The notes under the pieces: generated by a model
What the model saw: the letters and a program-made list of their open reading frames with translations, nothing else
Told to the model about the DNA's origin: nothing
Database searches by the model: none
Translations under genes and position numbers: made by a program
In this document: positions 1-7,290 of the stretch, piece after piece
Layout of the letters: each line of letters opens with the position of its first letter
Position numbering within the stretch: the stretch's first letter is position 1
NCBI RefSeq assembly: GCF_019375475.1
Contig: NZ_JAHXGQ010000007.1
Coordinates: 62,001 to 126,000 of the forward strand
Origin: Saccharothrix obliqua
GTDB taxonomy: Bacteria > Actinomycetota > Actinomycetes > Mycobacteriales > Pseudonocardiaceae
Length of the DNA stretch: 64,000 nucleotides
Direction: 5' to 3'

Positions 1-1275
1 TTGCGCCGCAACGGTTGGGACGGCAAGACGCCCATCCGGCTCATCGGCTGCGACGCCGCGAGCAACGACTTCGCCGACCGCCTCTCCCGGCACACCGGCG
101 CGGACGTCCTCGCACCCACCAAACCCGCGTGGACCGACAGCAACGGCCGCGTCTACACCAGCGACGCCGAGGTCGGCCCCGACGGCACGCGCCAACCCCG
201 GATCCCGCCGAACGGCGAGTGGCAGACCCACCACCCCGACGGCACCCACACCAGGACCGGTGACGACGGGTTCGCGCCCGGCACCGAACCCGACGACAAG
301 CACGACCTCGACCCCACCGACGCCCGCGACCGCGCGTCCGACGACCCCGCCGAGGAGCACAAGGCGCCCTCGGCGAGCGAGCGCGTGCCGGAGCAGCCGC
401 ACTTCCCGGACCCGGTGGACCCCGGGCCCGCGCCGGACGTGCGCGACCCGGACTTCGAGCCGGACAAGGCACGCGGCTCGGTGGTGGAGGAGATCGACGA
501 GAGCCGCGTGACGCGTCGGGACGGCCTCATCGAGACCGTGGACGGCAAGCCGGTCAAGGACTACGTGGACGAGCTGGCCCGGCAGCGGGCCCGGCACCAC
601 GCGGACAACCTGGAACCGGACGACGGCCCGTGCGCGGCGGTGGCGATCGACCGGCGGACCGGGCTCGTCACGGAGGGCGTCAACGGCCAGCCGGACGACC
701 TGATCCGGCCCGAGAACCTGCACCCGCTGCTGCGCGACAACTACCGCGGCATCGCGGACTGGCAGCACCCGGTGATGAAGGCCGAGGAGGTCCCGTTCAC
801 CAAGCCGGTGCTGGGCCCGGACGGCAAGGCCATCAAGGTCACCGACGCCGACGGCAACGTCGTCCGCGACCACCGCAACCAGCCGGTGCTGGTGCAGGAA
901 CCCGTGGTGTTCGAGGGACGCGCGCACTACGACGAGCCGCTGCGGCACGCGGAGGTCAAGGCCGTCAACGAACTGCTGTGGGAGCGCCAGCGCCGGCACG
1001 AGGAGGACTGGCGCGCGACGCACGGCCCGGACTCGACGCCGCCGCCGCTGGACCGGGAAGCGTTGCGGGACATGCGGTTCGACCCGCGCTGGACGGAGGA
1101 GACCCGCCGGCGCGACGGCACGGTGAACCACGAGGTCGGCGGGGAGGCCCCCGCGTGCGCCAACTGCAACACCGTGCTGAAGGACGTGCCCAGCTACACT
1201 GGGCGCGAGCACTTCATCCCCTACGACTACCGCAACCGGTCGGGGGACCACTTCACCCCACCAGCGACGGAATGA
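1..1275 (+). CDS. Polymorphic toxin, C-terminal part, YwqJ-like deaminase tip (5' end outside window)
   Basis: The frame is open from the first base, so this is the 3' end of a longer gene. About 424 residues are visible. The first ~50 residues contain a segment with the IRLIGCDAAS and VLAPTKPAW motifs, a type of linker I associate with actinobacterial secreted toxins. A Pro/Asp-rich, low-complexity stretch follows to about residue 150. The C-terminal ~200 residues carry a zinc-deaminase signature: H316-A-E318 followed by PAC386-A-N-C389. This HAE...CxxC pattern is that of the YwqJ-like branch of nucleic-acid/nucleotide deaminase toxins. The stop lies 3 bases before an immunity-like gene, the usual toxin/immunity order. 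Delivery route (WXG/type VII or other) cannot be judged because the N-terminus is missing. Deaminase fold is well supported by motifs; the substrate is unknown. Confidence 0.75.
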   Translation: MRRNGWDGKTPIRLIGCDAASNDFADRLSRHTGADVLAPTKPAWTDSNGRVYTSDAEVGPDGTRQPRIPPNGEWQTHHPDGTHTRTGDDGFAPGTEPDDKHDLDPTDARDRASDDPAEEHKAPSASERVPEQPHFPDPVDPGPAPDVRDPDFEPDKARGSVVEEIDESRVTRRDGLIETVDGKPVKDYVDELARQRARHHADNLEPDDGPCAAVAIDRRTGLVTEGVNGQPDDLIRPENLHPLLRDNYRGIADWQHPVMKAEEVPFTKPVLGPDGKAIKVTDADGNVVRDHRNQPVLVQEPVVFEGRAHYDEPLRHAEVKAVNELLWERQRRHEEDWRATHGPDSTPPPLDREALRDMRFDPRWTEETRRRDGTVNHEVGGEAPACANCNTVLKDVPSYTGREHFIPYDYRNRSGDHFTPPATE

Positions 1276-1278
1276 CGG

Positions 1279-1632
1279 ATGCGAATCGACCGCCGCGAGA
1301 CATACCGGGACGAGTCCATGCGCGTCGTCCACGACGGCGAGCTGTTCACCGGCGAGCTGGAGACCAAGGACGCCGACGGCAACCTGATCGCGCTCGGGAA
1401 CTACTACGAGGGCGTGCAGCACGGCCTCCAGGAGCAGTGGTTCCCCAACGGCCGGAAGAAGGCCGAGGGCGTGGTCGACTTCGGGGTGGCCGTCCACGAG
1501 TGGCGGCGCTGGTACCCCGACGGCACGCCGGCGCAGGTCCGCACGTTCGACGCGGCCGGCCGCCAGCTCCACATCACCCGCTGGGACAAGGACGGCACGC
1601 TCGTCGAGGACAAGGACCTCACCACGAGCTGA
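1279..1632 (+). CDS. YwqK-like MORN-repeat immunity protein
   Basis: A 117-residue protein starting at ATG 1279, three bases after the deaminase toxin stop. It is built of short repeats of the MORN-variant kind: units such as GNYYEGVQHGLQEQWFPNG and then WRRWYPDGTPAQVRTFD. YwqK-family antitoxins have this repeat type and in Bacillus subtilis ywqK follows the deaminase gene ywqJ, so both sequence and position indicate the cognate immunity protein. It would neutralise the toxin in the cytoplasm of the producing cell. No signal peptide or membrane segment is visible. The pairing is inference from synteny and family; binding is not shown by sequence. Confidence 0.72.
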   Translation: MRIDRRETYRDESMRVVHDGELFTGELETKDADGNLIALGNYYEGVQHGLQEQWFPNGRKKAEGVVDFGVAVHEWRRWYPDGTPAQVRTFDAAGRQLHITRWDKDGTLVEDKDLTTS

Positions 1633-1743
1633 CCCCGCCGGCGGCCGGTGCACGGCGGGGTCGGCGAACCGGCCGACGGCCCACCCGGGTGGCCGTTAAG
1701 ATCGGCTCACTCGCCAGGGGGGAGCCGAAGGGGTGTCACGCGC

Positions 1744-2562
1744 ATGAGCCAGCCAGCCACGCCGCTCACCGAGCAGGAGCAGCAGCAGCTCGTCCGGCGG
1801 ATCGGGCGGGCGATGCTGCCGGCGCTCCCCCCGGACTGGCAGCGGGTGCGGGCCGAGTACCGGGCGGCGGGCAGGCACATCGAGGTGGACCTCGCGTTCA
1901 CCGCGGCGGACGGCCAGTGGCGGCCGGTGCGACCGCCCATGGAGGTCGTCGCGCTGTTCGGGCAGTTGCGCGCGGGTATGCACACGGCGGACCGCGGCAC
2001 GTGGTTGAGCGCGGTCTACGAGATCGAGGCGCCCAGCTCGTTCGCGGTGGACTTCAACGCCGAGGACGAGCCGCGCTGGCGCAACGCGCCGCCGGCGATC
2101 GGGTTCCAGGACGAGCTGCGGACGTTCCCGCGCCCCGACGACCGCGTCCCGGACTGGCTGCGCCGCCGTGCCGGGCTGCCGCCGCCGGTGGAGGCGGGTG
2201 GGCTGCGCACCGCGCACGTGTACGACGGGCGTGACGAGGCGGGCCGCCCGGTGGTGCGGCGGCAGCAGGTGGACCCGCGGCTGCGGGACGCGTTGCTCGC
2301 CTACCTGGAGGCGGCGCCGGTGGTGCTGGCCGCGCGGCACCTGGACGTGGACGAGTTCGTGCCGGCCGACCAGGACGTGCCGCTGAACTTCCGCACCGAC
2401 GGCGCGTGGGTCTGGGCCGGCGCGGTGCCGCACTACCTGCGCAAGCACGGCCTGCCGCCGGAGCCGGACCTGGTCCGCCACATCGTGGACCGCGACTTCC
2501 GGGTCTCCGAGGTGGACGAGGCGACCCGGGAGCGGGCGGTCGCGCACATCACCGGTTCCTGA
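1744..2562 (+). CDS. YezG-like immunity/antitoxin-family protein with C-terminal extension
   Basis: A protein of 272 residues starting at ATG 1744. The frame is open further upstream, but the upstream residues are not protein-like, and AGGGGGGAGC (from 1718) and AAGGGG lie ahead of this ATG. The N-terminal ~150 residues alternate hydrophobic and acidic positions and contain WLSAVYEIEAP and WRNAPPAIGFQDELRTFPRP, a layout I associate with YezG-type immunity proteins of polymorphic toxins. The C-terminal ~110 residues form a separate alpha/beta-looking module ending in HYLRKHGLPPEPDLVRHI. It sits 111 bp after the immunity gene and could be an orphan immunity gene of the same toxin locus. Family assignment is moderate; it could simply be a conserved actinobacterial protein of unknown function. 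Its 3' end overlaps the convergent gene by 14 bp. Confidence 0.5.
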   Translation: MSQPATPLTEQEQQQLVRRIGRAMLPALPPDWQRVRAEYRAAGRHIEVDLAFTAADGQWRPVRPPMEVVALFGQLRAGMHTADRGTWLSAVYEIEAPSSFAVDFNAEDEPRWRNAPPAIGFQDELRTFPRPDDRVPDWLRRRAGLPPPVEAGGLRTAHVYDGRDEAGRPVVRRQQVDPRLRDALLAYLEAAPVVLAARHLDVDEFVPADQDVPLNFRTDGAWVWAGAVPHYLRKHGLPPEPDLVRHIVDRDFRVSEVDEATRERAVAHITGS

Positions 2563-3718
2563 CGGGCCGGGCCGCGAGCCACGCCCACCAGGCGAGGACC
2601 GCCAGGCCGCACCACACGTAGGCGTTGCCGACGACCTGCTGCCACCACGCCCAGTCGCGTTCGACGTCGTTGTCCCGGGGGAACAGCCAGTGCGGCCCCA
2701 CGGCGAACACGAGCACGACGAGGGCGGCGGCGGCGCGTTGCCACGCCGTGGTCCAACGGGCCGCGCCGAGCAGCACCACGCCGGGCCCGATCCAGATCCA
2801 GTGGTGGCCCCACGACACGGGTGAGACGAGTAGCCCCGCGACGGCCACCGCGAGGAACGCCGTGAGGTCGTCGCCGACGCGGGCCGCCACGTACCAGGCG
2901 AGGGCGACCACCACCAGGCACAGCAGCACCCACACCGCGACCTGCGCGCCGTCGGTCAGCCCGAGCCGGGCGAGCGTGCCGCGCAGCGACTGGTTGCTCG
3001 CGTAGGTGAGCCTGCCGACGCGGGCGGGGTCGAGCAGGGCGTGGAACCAGAACCGCTGCGCGTCGGCCGGCATGACGGCGAACCCGAGTGCGCCGAACGC
3101 GGCGAACGAGGCGATGGCCGTGAGCACGGGCCGCCACTCGCGGCGCGCCACCCAGTACAGCGCGAACACGGCGGGTGTCAGCTTGATGGCCGCCGCGAGG
3201 CCGACGAGCGCGCCACGCGGCACCCACCGGCGCGGCAGCAGGCAGTCGACGACCACCAGCACGCCGAGGATGAGGTTGACCTGCCCGAACCACAGCGTTT
3301 CGCGCATCGGGTCGAACACCGACACCACGGCCGCCACGCCGAGCCCCCACCGCAACGCGTGCTCGCCGCGGCCGTGCACGCGGACGGCGGCGACCCAGCA
3401 GATCACCGACAGCGCGAGCACGTTGACGGCGGCGATGCCGATGATGGCCGCCGGCAGCGGCAGCAGGGCCACCAGGGCGAACAGCAGCACGGCCACCGGC
3501 GGGTAGGTGAACGGCAGGTCGGGGCCGCCGACGGGTATCGCGAACCCGTCCGCGTACACGGGGAACCCGTGCAGCCACGCCTCACCGCCCGCGCGGTACA
3601 CGCGCAGGTCGAGCGACCAGCCGAGGGGTCGCAGCGCGACGTGGACGACGTTCGCCGTCATCGCGAGCGCCCACAGCACCACCACCAGCCGTGTGCGCGT
3701 GTCCAGCCGAAACGTCAC
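2549..3718 (-). CDS. GT87-family integral membrane glycosyltransferase (alpha-1,2-mannosyltransferase type)
   Basis: A polytopic membrane protein of about 389 residues with roughly ten hydrophobic segments. After the first helix comes LDLRVYRAGGEAWLHG followed by LPFTYPPVAVLL, the D-x-x-V-Y / F-x-Y-P-P pattern typical of the DUF2029/GT87 family, which uses polyprenyl-phosphate mannose for extracytoplasmic mannosylation of lipoglycans in actinobacteria. I place the start at GTG 3718 because AGGGGA lies 7 nt upstream; the frame also opens at GTG 3739 but without a ribosome site. It is convergent with and overlaps the preceding gene by 14 bp. The exact acceptor (lipomannan, lipoarabinomannan or glycan) cannot be inferred. 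Confidence 0.75.
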   Translation of the reverse strand: MTFRLDTRTRLVVVLWALAMTANVVHVALRPLGWSLDLRVYRAGGEAWLHGFPVYADGFAIPVGGPDLPFTYPPVAVLLFALVALLPLPAAIIGIAAVNVLALSVICWVAAVRVHGRGEHALRWGLGVAAVVSVFDPMRETLWFGQVNLILGVLVVVDCLLPRRWVPRGALVGLAAAIKLTPAVFALYWVARREWRPVLTAIASFAAFGALGFAVMPADAQRFWFHALLDPARVGRLTYASNQSLRGTLARLGLTDGAQVAVWVLLCLVVVALAWYVAARVGDDLTAFLAVAVAGLLVSPVSWGHHWIWIGPGVVLLGAARWTTAWQRAAAALVVLVFAVGPHWLFPRDNDVERDWAWWQQVVGNAYVWCGLAVLAWWAWLAARPVRNR

Positions 3719-3830
3719 CCGATTTTCCCCTAACCACACCCGACCAGGTGCGACGTGGCATCGTAACGAGACACCCGGATGAGGCGCAGGTCACCGTGCC
3801 CCACCTCGAATGTTTACCTAGAGTGGTGAA

Positions 3831-3910
3831 CTGTGCGCACAGAGTCGGGAGACTGGGACGATCGGGGCATCTCCGCGCACAAAGGCGCACGCTCGGGATA
3901 CCCTGTGCGC
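3831..3910 (+). promoter_or_regulatory. Candidate autoregulatory operator/promoter of the RES-Xre toxin-antitoxin operon
   Basis: A perfect 12-bp palindrome CTGTGCGCACAG lies at 3831-3842. The half-site GCGCAC recurs at 3875-3880 and 3885-3890, and its complement GTGCGC at 3905-3910, directly before the antitoxin ATG. A -10-like TACCCT (3899-3904) sits 6 nt before the ATG, so the message may be leaderless and the last half-site would cover the transcription start. Repeated half-sites over the promoter are what is expected for an autorepressing antitoxin; binding is inference. Confidence 0.5.
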
Positions 3911-4495
3911 ATGAGTCCGGCGCTGGAGGCGGTTTTGGCGAAGGCAGGTCTGCAGGTCACCCCCGACGAGTTCCTCGAACTCGTCGCCGACGCCGCCAAG
4001 CGACTGGCCCCACCGCACCCCGACCCGGCCGGCTACTTCACGCCCGACCAGCGGGACGCGCTCACCGACGTCGGCCTGGACCTGGGACCGCACCGGCTGT
4101 CCGACGACCAGCCACGCGCGCGCACCGTCGTGGCGCACGCCGTGCTGCGCGACTCGGCGGTGACCGTCGCCGAGGCGGCCCGCCGGCTCGGCGTGGACAC
4201 CAGCCGCGTCCGGCACCGGCTGGGCGTCGGCAGGCTGGTGGGCTGGAAGGACCGCGGCTCGTGGCGGCTGCCCGCGTGGCAGTTCGCGGGCAGCGGCGTG
4301 CTGCCCGGCCTGGAGGCGGTGCTGGCGGCCGTGCCGAAGGACCAGCCGGCGCTGGTGGTGGCGGGCTTCATGACCACGCGGCAGGAGGACCTGCTGGTGG
4401 AGGGCACGCCGATGTCGCCGCGGGACTGGCTGCTCGCGGGCGGCGACCCGAAGCGGGTGGCGGACCTCGCCGCCGGGCTCGGCACGCCGGCGTAG
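3911..4495 (+). CDS. Xre/MbcA/ParS-type antitoxin (DUF2384-like), partner of RES toxin
   Basis: About 194 residues from ATG 3911. The frame is open upstream to GTG 3833, but TACCCT six bases before ATG 3911 suggests a leaderless start here. A helix-turn-helix runs from about residue 84 to 122 (VTVAEAARRLGVDTSRVRHR), followed by a C-terminal region (about 130-194) with the phrase TPMSPRDWLLAGGDPKRVADL, which matches the toxin-binding MbcA/ParS/Xre C-terminal domain in style. It precedes the RES-domain gene by 18 bp, the classic antitoxin-first order. Expected role: DNA-binding antitoxin that blocks the NAD+-degrading toxin and represses the operon. The N-terminal ~80 residues are extra compared with short MbcA proteins. 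Confidence 0.8.
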   Translation: MSPALEAVLAKAGLQVTPDEFLELVADAAKRLAPPHPDPAGYFTPDQRDALTDVGLDLGPHRLSDDQPRARTVVAHAVLRDSAVTVAEAARRLGVDTSRVRHRLGVGRLVGWKDRGSWRLPAWQFAGSGVLPGLEAVLAAVPKDQPALVVAGFMTTRQEDLLVEGTPMSPRDWLLAGGDPKRVADLAAGLGTPA

Positions 4496-4513
4496 TCGAG
4501 GCACGCGCCGCAC

Positions 4514-5170
4514 ATGTCCCGGCTACCCCAGCCGCCGCCCCCTGCCGTGCTCCAGGCGAACCTGCGCCGCACCGAGGACGTGGTGGCCGTGCACCGCGCG
4601 ACCAGGCTGGTGCGCATCTTCACCGCCAAGGGCCTGCACCCGCAGCGCTGGAACAGCTTCCGCTACACCGGGCCGCTGCCGCACGCCCGCTTCGACACCC
4701 AGCCGCCGACGCCGGACGGCTCGCCCGCGCACGCGCACGACCAGGGCGTGCTGTACTTCGGGCTGACCGTGCGGACCAGCGTCGCCGAGGTCTACCAGCA
4801 GACGTCGGTGGTGGACCGGCGCACCCGCAGCCCGTTCCTGGTGGTGCTGCGCCCGCGCCGCACGCTGCGGCTGCTCGACCTCGCGGGCCTGTGGCCGACG
4901 CGGGTCGGCGCGTCGCAGGAGATCAGCGCCGGTCCCAAGCGCCTCACCCAGCAGTGGGCGCGGGCGATCCGCGCCGCCTACCCCGAGCTGGACGGCCTCT
5001 GGTACCGGTCGTCCATGGACGGCGGCGACCCGGCCGTGTGCCTGTGGGACCCGCCGGGCGGCAGCGGCCTGCCCGCCGCGCCGGACGTGCTGCTGCCGCT
5101 GGAGCACCCCGGCCTGGACCTGCCGCTGGCCCGCGTGTGCGAGGAGCTGAACTACACGCTGCTCGGCTGA
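4514..5170 (+). CDS. RES-domain NAD+ phosphorylase/glycohydrolase toxin
   Basis: A 218-residue protein from ATG 4514. The RES family signature residues can be followed: VHRAT at 26-30 (conserved Arg28), ARFD at 58-61, GVLYFG at 78-83, SVAEVY at 89-94 (conserved Glu92) and LWYRSS at 162-167. Members such as MbcT and Res degrade NAD+ and arrest growth. The upstream gene encodes the matching Xre-type antitoxin, and the two probably form one transcript. It is a little longer than the smallest family members because of a Pro-rich N-terminus and a C-terminal tail. The family call is strong; the exact reaction (phosphorolysis versus hydrolysis) is not decided by sequence. Confidence 0.88.
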   Translation: MSRLPQPPPPAVLQANLRRTEDVVAVHRATRLVRIFTAKGLHPQRWNSFRYTGPLPHARFDTQPPTPDGSPAHAHDQGVLYFGLTVRTSVAEVYQQTSVVDRRTRSPFLVVLRPRRTLRLLDLAGLWPTRVGASQEISAGPKRLTQQWARAIRAAYPELDGLWYRSSMDGGDPAVCLWDPPGGSGLPAAPDVLLPLEHPGLDLPLARVCEELNYTLLG

Positions 5171-5174
5171 GCCG

Positions 5175-5717
5175 TCACCGCCGCCGGGGCGCGGGCAGGA
5201 ACCGGCCGTAGCGGACCTCGGGCAGCTCCTGCCGCTCCAGCTCGTAGTGGTGCACGAGGCCGTCGTGCCGCCACCCGTGCGCCTCGTAGAACCGGCGGCT
5301 GGGCGCGTTGTCCTGGAACACCCACAGCACCGCGTACCGGAAGCCCTGCTCCAGCAGGTGCCGCACGCCGGCCTCGTGCACGCGGTGCCCCGCGCCGGTG
5401 CCCCGGTACCGCGGGTCGGCGTAGATCGCGACCAGCTCGCCGGTGTGCAGGTCCGGGTGGGCGTCGTCGGGTTCGCGCACCGCGTCCACCGCGCAGTAGG
5501 CCCCGATCCGGCCGTCCTCGTCCTCCGCGACGAACACGCGGCTGGGCACGGGCAGCTCCAGCACCCGCGACCAGGCGGGCAGCCTGCTCTCCGGGAGCAT
5601 CCGGTCCAGCACCGGGTCGTCCACGATGCCCCGGTAGGCGTGCTGCCACGCGTCGACGTTGATCCGGGCGATCGCCGGCGCGTCGTCGGGCCGACCGGCC
5701 CGCACGGTCCACTGCAT
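5175..5717 (-). CDS. GNAT-family N-acetyltransferase
   Basis: About 180 residues from ATG 5717. Residues 4-20 (TVRAGRPDDAPAIARIN) open the fold as in other GNAT proteins. The acetyl-CoA loop is seen in ADPRYRGTGAGHRVHEAG (R-G-x-G-x-G/A type, about 98-115), followed by VLWVFQDNAPSRRFYEAHGW, the beta5/alpha4 segment in which N-x-x-x-x-x-F-Y-E-x-x-G-F/W is characteristic. The acceptor substrate is unknown. It follows the cyclase-like gene in the same direction with a 74-bp gap and converges on the RES toxin gene with 4 bp between stops. Confidence 0.85.
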   Translation of the reverse strand: MQWTVRAGRPDDAPAIARINVDAWQHAYRGIVDDPVLDRMLPESRLPAWSRVLELPVPSRVFVAEDEDGRIGAYCAVDAVREPDDAHPDLHTGELVAIYADPRYRGTGAGHRVHEAGVRHLLEQGFRYAVLWVFQDNAPSRRFYEAHGWRHDGLVHHYELERQELPEVRYGRFLPAPRRR

Positions 5718-5791
5718 CCGCGAAGCGTGCCGCACCGGGTGTCCGGTCCGCCGGCTTTCCCGCGAACTGGGGCGTTGCCCGGCGGCGGTGT

Positions 5792-6442
5792 TCACCCGAC
5801 CCGGCGCAGACCGCCGCGCCGCACGTCGCCGGGTGTGCGGGGCGCGTCGCCGCGTGGTTCGCCCGCGCACACGTAGCCCGAGTAGCCGGCGCCCTTCACG
5901 GAGAACCGCGTCGGCCGGAACCGGGTCGGGTCCAGCGCGTGGAACCGGGTCAGCACCACGTCCTCGTAGAGCCGCCCGGAGATCACCAGCGCCAGGTCGC
6001 CGTCGCCGTCCGCGAGCGCCCGCCGCGCGACCCGCGAGTCCAGCAGCCGGCAGGTGACGATCGGGGCCTGCCCGACCAGCCCGAAGCGGCCCGCGGTGAG
6101 CGTGCCGCCGTGCATGGCCAGCCGCAGCCGCATGGGCGTGCCCGCGGCACGCAGGTCGCGCAGCGCGCCCGCGATGCCCTCGGTGAAGTGCGCGACGACC
6201 CACGCGGTGTCGGTGTCGGCGGGCAGCACCGCCAGCTCGCCGTCGCCCCGCTCCTGGCGGTACCACTGGGCGCGGTCGAGCCCGGCGTGGTCGGCGGCGG
6301 TGTCCAGCACCTCGCCCAGTCTCGTCTGGGCCAGCGCCTGGTCCAGCGCGTCCAGCTTGCTGTAGCCCTCGACGTCCACGGCCACCACCAGCCGGTAGAC
6401 CAGGCCGTCGAGCGGTGTTGCGGTATCCGGCTTCACGACCAC
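5792..6442 (-). CDS. Class III nucleotidyl cyclase-like protein paired with CRP-family regulator
   Basis: About 216 residues; the start is GTG 6442 or GTG 6436, neither with a strong ribosome site, 35-41 bp after the stop of the CRP-family gene, so co-transcription is likely. The N-terminus reads YRLVVAVDVEGYSKLD, placing an Asp in the position of the first metal ligand of class III adenylyl/guanylyl cyclases, and RQERGDGELAVLP supplies the second acidic position. A C-terminal KGAGYSGYVC sits where cyclases have a strand entering the active site. I cannot see the usual substrate-specifying Lys/Asp pair or transition-state Asn/Arg with confidence, so the domain may be a catalytically weak or inactive cyclase homologue. 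Partner context suggests it makes or senses a cyclic nucleotide. Confidence 0.6.
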   Translation of the reverse strand: MVVKPDTATPLDGLVYRLVVAVDVEGYSKLDALDQALAQTRLGEVLDTAADHAGLDRAQWYRQERGDGELAVLPADTDTAWVVAHFTEGIAGALRDLRAAGTPMRLRLAMHGGTLTAGRFGLVGQAPIVTCRLLDSRVARRALADGDGDLALVISGRLYEDVVLTRFHALDPTRFRPTRFSVKGAGYSGYVCAGEPRGDAPRTPGDVRRGGLRRVG

Positions 6443-6477
6443 AGGATCGACCCGGCGGCGGCGGACAAGTAGCGGTA

Positions 6478-7191
6478 TCACCGGGTTTCCGACCAGTCGT
6501 ACGCGATGCTGCTCAGCACCGCCCGGTCGACGACGGTGATGGTCCGGTAGCCCATGCGGATCACGCCGCGGTCGCGCAGGGACCGCAGCTCCTTGCGGGC
6601 GGTGTCCTCCTCCGCGCCGACCAGCGCGCCGAGTTCGCGCTGGGTCAGCCCGAGGTCGACGGTCACGCCGCCCGGCACGGGGCGGCCGTAGCCGTCGGCC
6701 AGCTCGTCCAGGACGCGTGCCAGCCGCACGTACGCCGGGTAGCCGGTGAAGTCGGTGCGGCGCTTGTCGGCCCACCGCAGCGTCTGCATGATCATCCGGG
6801 TGAGGGCGAGGTTCGCCTCCGGGTACCGGTTGAGGTAGTCCCGGAACCGCGCCGCCGGGATCACCCGCGCGTGCGAGTCGCCGCAGACGGTGACCGTCGC
6901 CGAGCGCGGTTCGCCGCTCAGCGCCGCCATCTCGCCGACCACGTCGCCGCCGACCTTGACGCCGAGCAACGCCACCCGGCCGTTGTCCAGCGTCACGGTC
7001 GCCTTCACCACGGCGCGCACCAGCAGCACCACGTGGTCGGAGTCCTCCGACTCGCGCAGCATCACCTCGCCCCGCCGGAACGCCCTGGGCACGCCCAGTT
7101 CCAGCAGCGCGGCCTGCGCCGCGGGCGGCAGCATCTCCAGGAACGTCCCCGCCGGCCACGAGCCGGCGCGTGGGGTGGGAATCACGGTCAT
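6478..7191 (-). CDS. CRP/FNR-family cyclic-nucleotide-binding transcriptional regulator
   Basis: A protein of 237 residues. Start ATG 7191 is fixed by GAGGAGGT about 7 nt upstream. Residues ~20-130 form a cNMP-binding beta-roll (FRRGEVMLRESEDSDHVVLL, then GDVVGEMAALSGEPRSATV, the phosphate-binding-cassette region with G-E-x-A-x-x-x-x-x-x-R-S-A). A C-terminal winged helix follows with LTQRELGALVGAEEDTARKE as the HTH. The R-S-A in the cassette is the form seen in cAMP/cGMP binders. The adjoining downstream cyclase-like gene strengthens the idea of a nucleotide-signalling pair. Target genes are not evident; the S9 peptidase gene lies 100 bp upstream on the same strand. Confidence 0.85.
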   Translation of the reverse strand: MTVIPTPRAGSWPAGTFLEMLPPAAQAALLELGVPRAFRRGEVMLRESEDSDHVVLLVRAVVKATVTLDNGRVALLGVKVGGDVVGEMAALSGEPRSATVTVCGDSHARVIPAARFRDYLNRYPEANLALTRMIMQTLRWADKRRTDFTGYPAYVRLARVLDELADGYGRPVPGGVTVDLGLTQRELGALVGAEEDTARKELRSLRDRGVIRMGYRTITVVDRAVLSSIAYDWSETR

Positions 7192-7290
7192 GCCGGACCT
7201 CCTCGCGCGACCAGTGTCCCGCGCGGGGGAAGCGCGATCAGCCCCTCCCCCGCGGGAAACCCGATCGGGCAACCCGGTCCGGCCGCCGCG

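Noticed and set aside
3833..3910. GTG 3833 as the start of the antitoxin
   Set aside because: It lies inside the palindromic operator and the added 26 residues are not family-like; ATG 3911 has a -10 at the leaderless distance.
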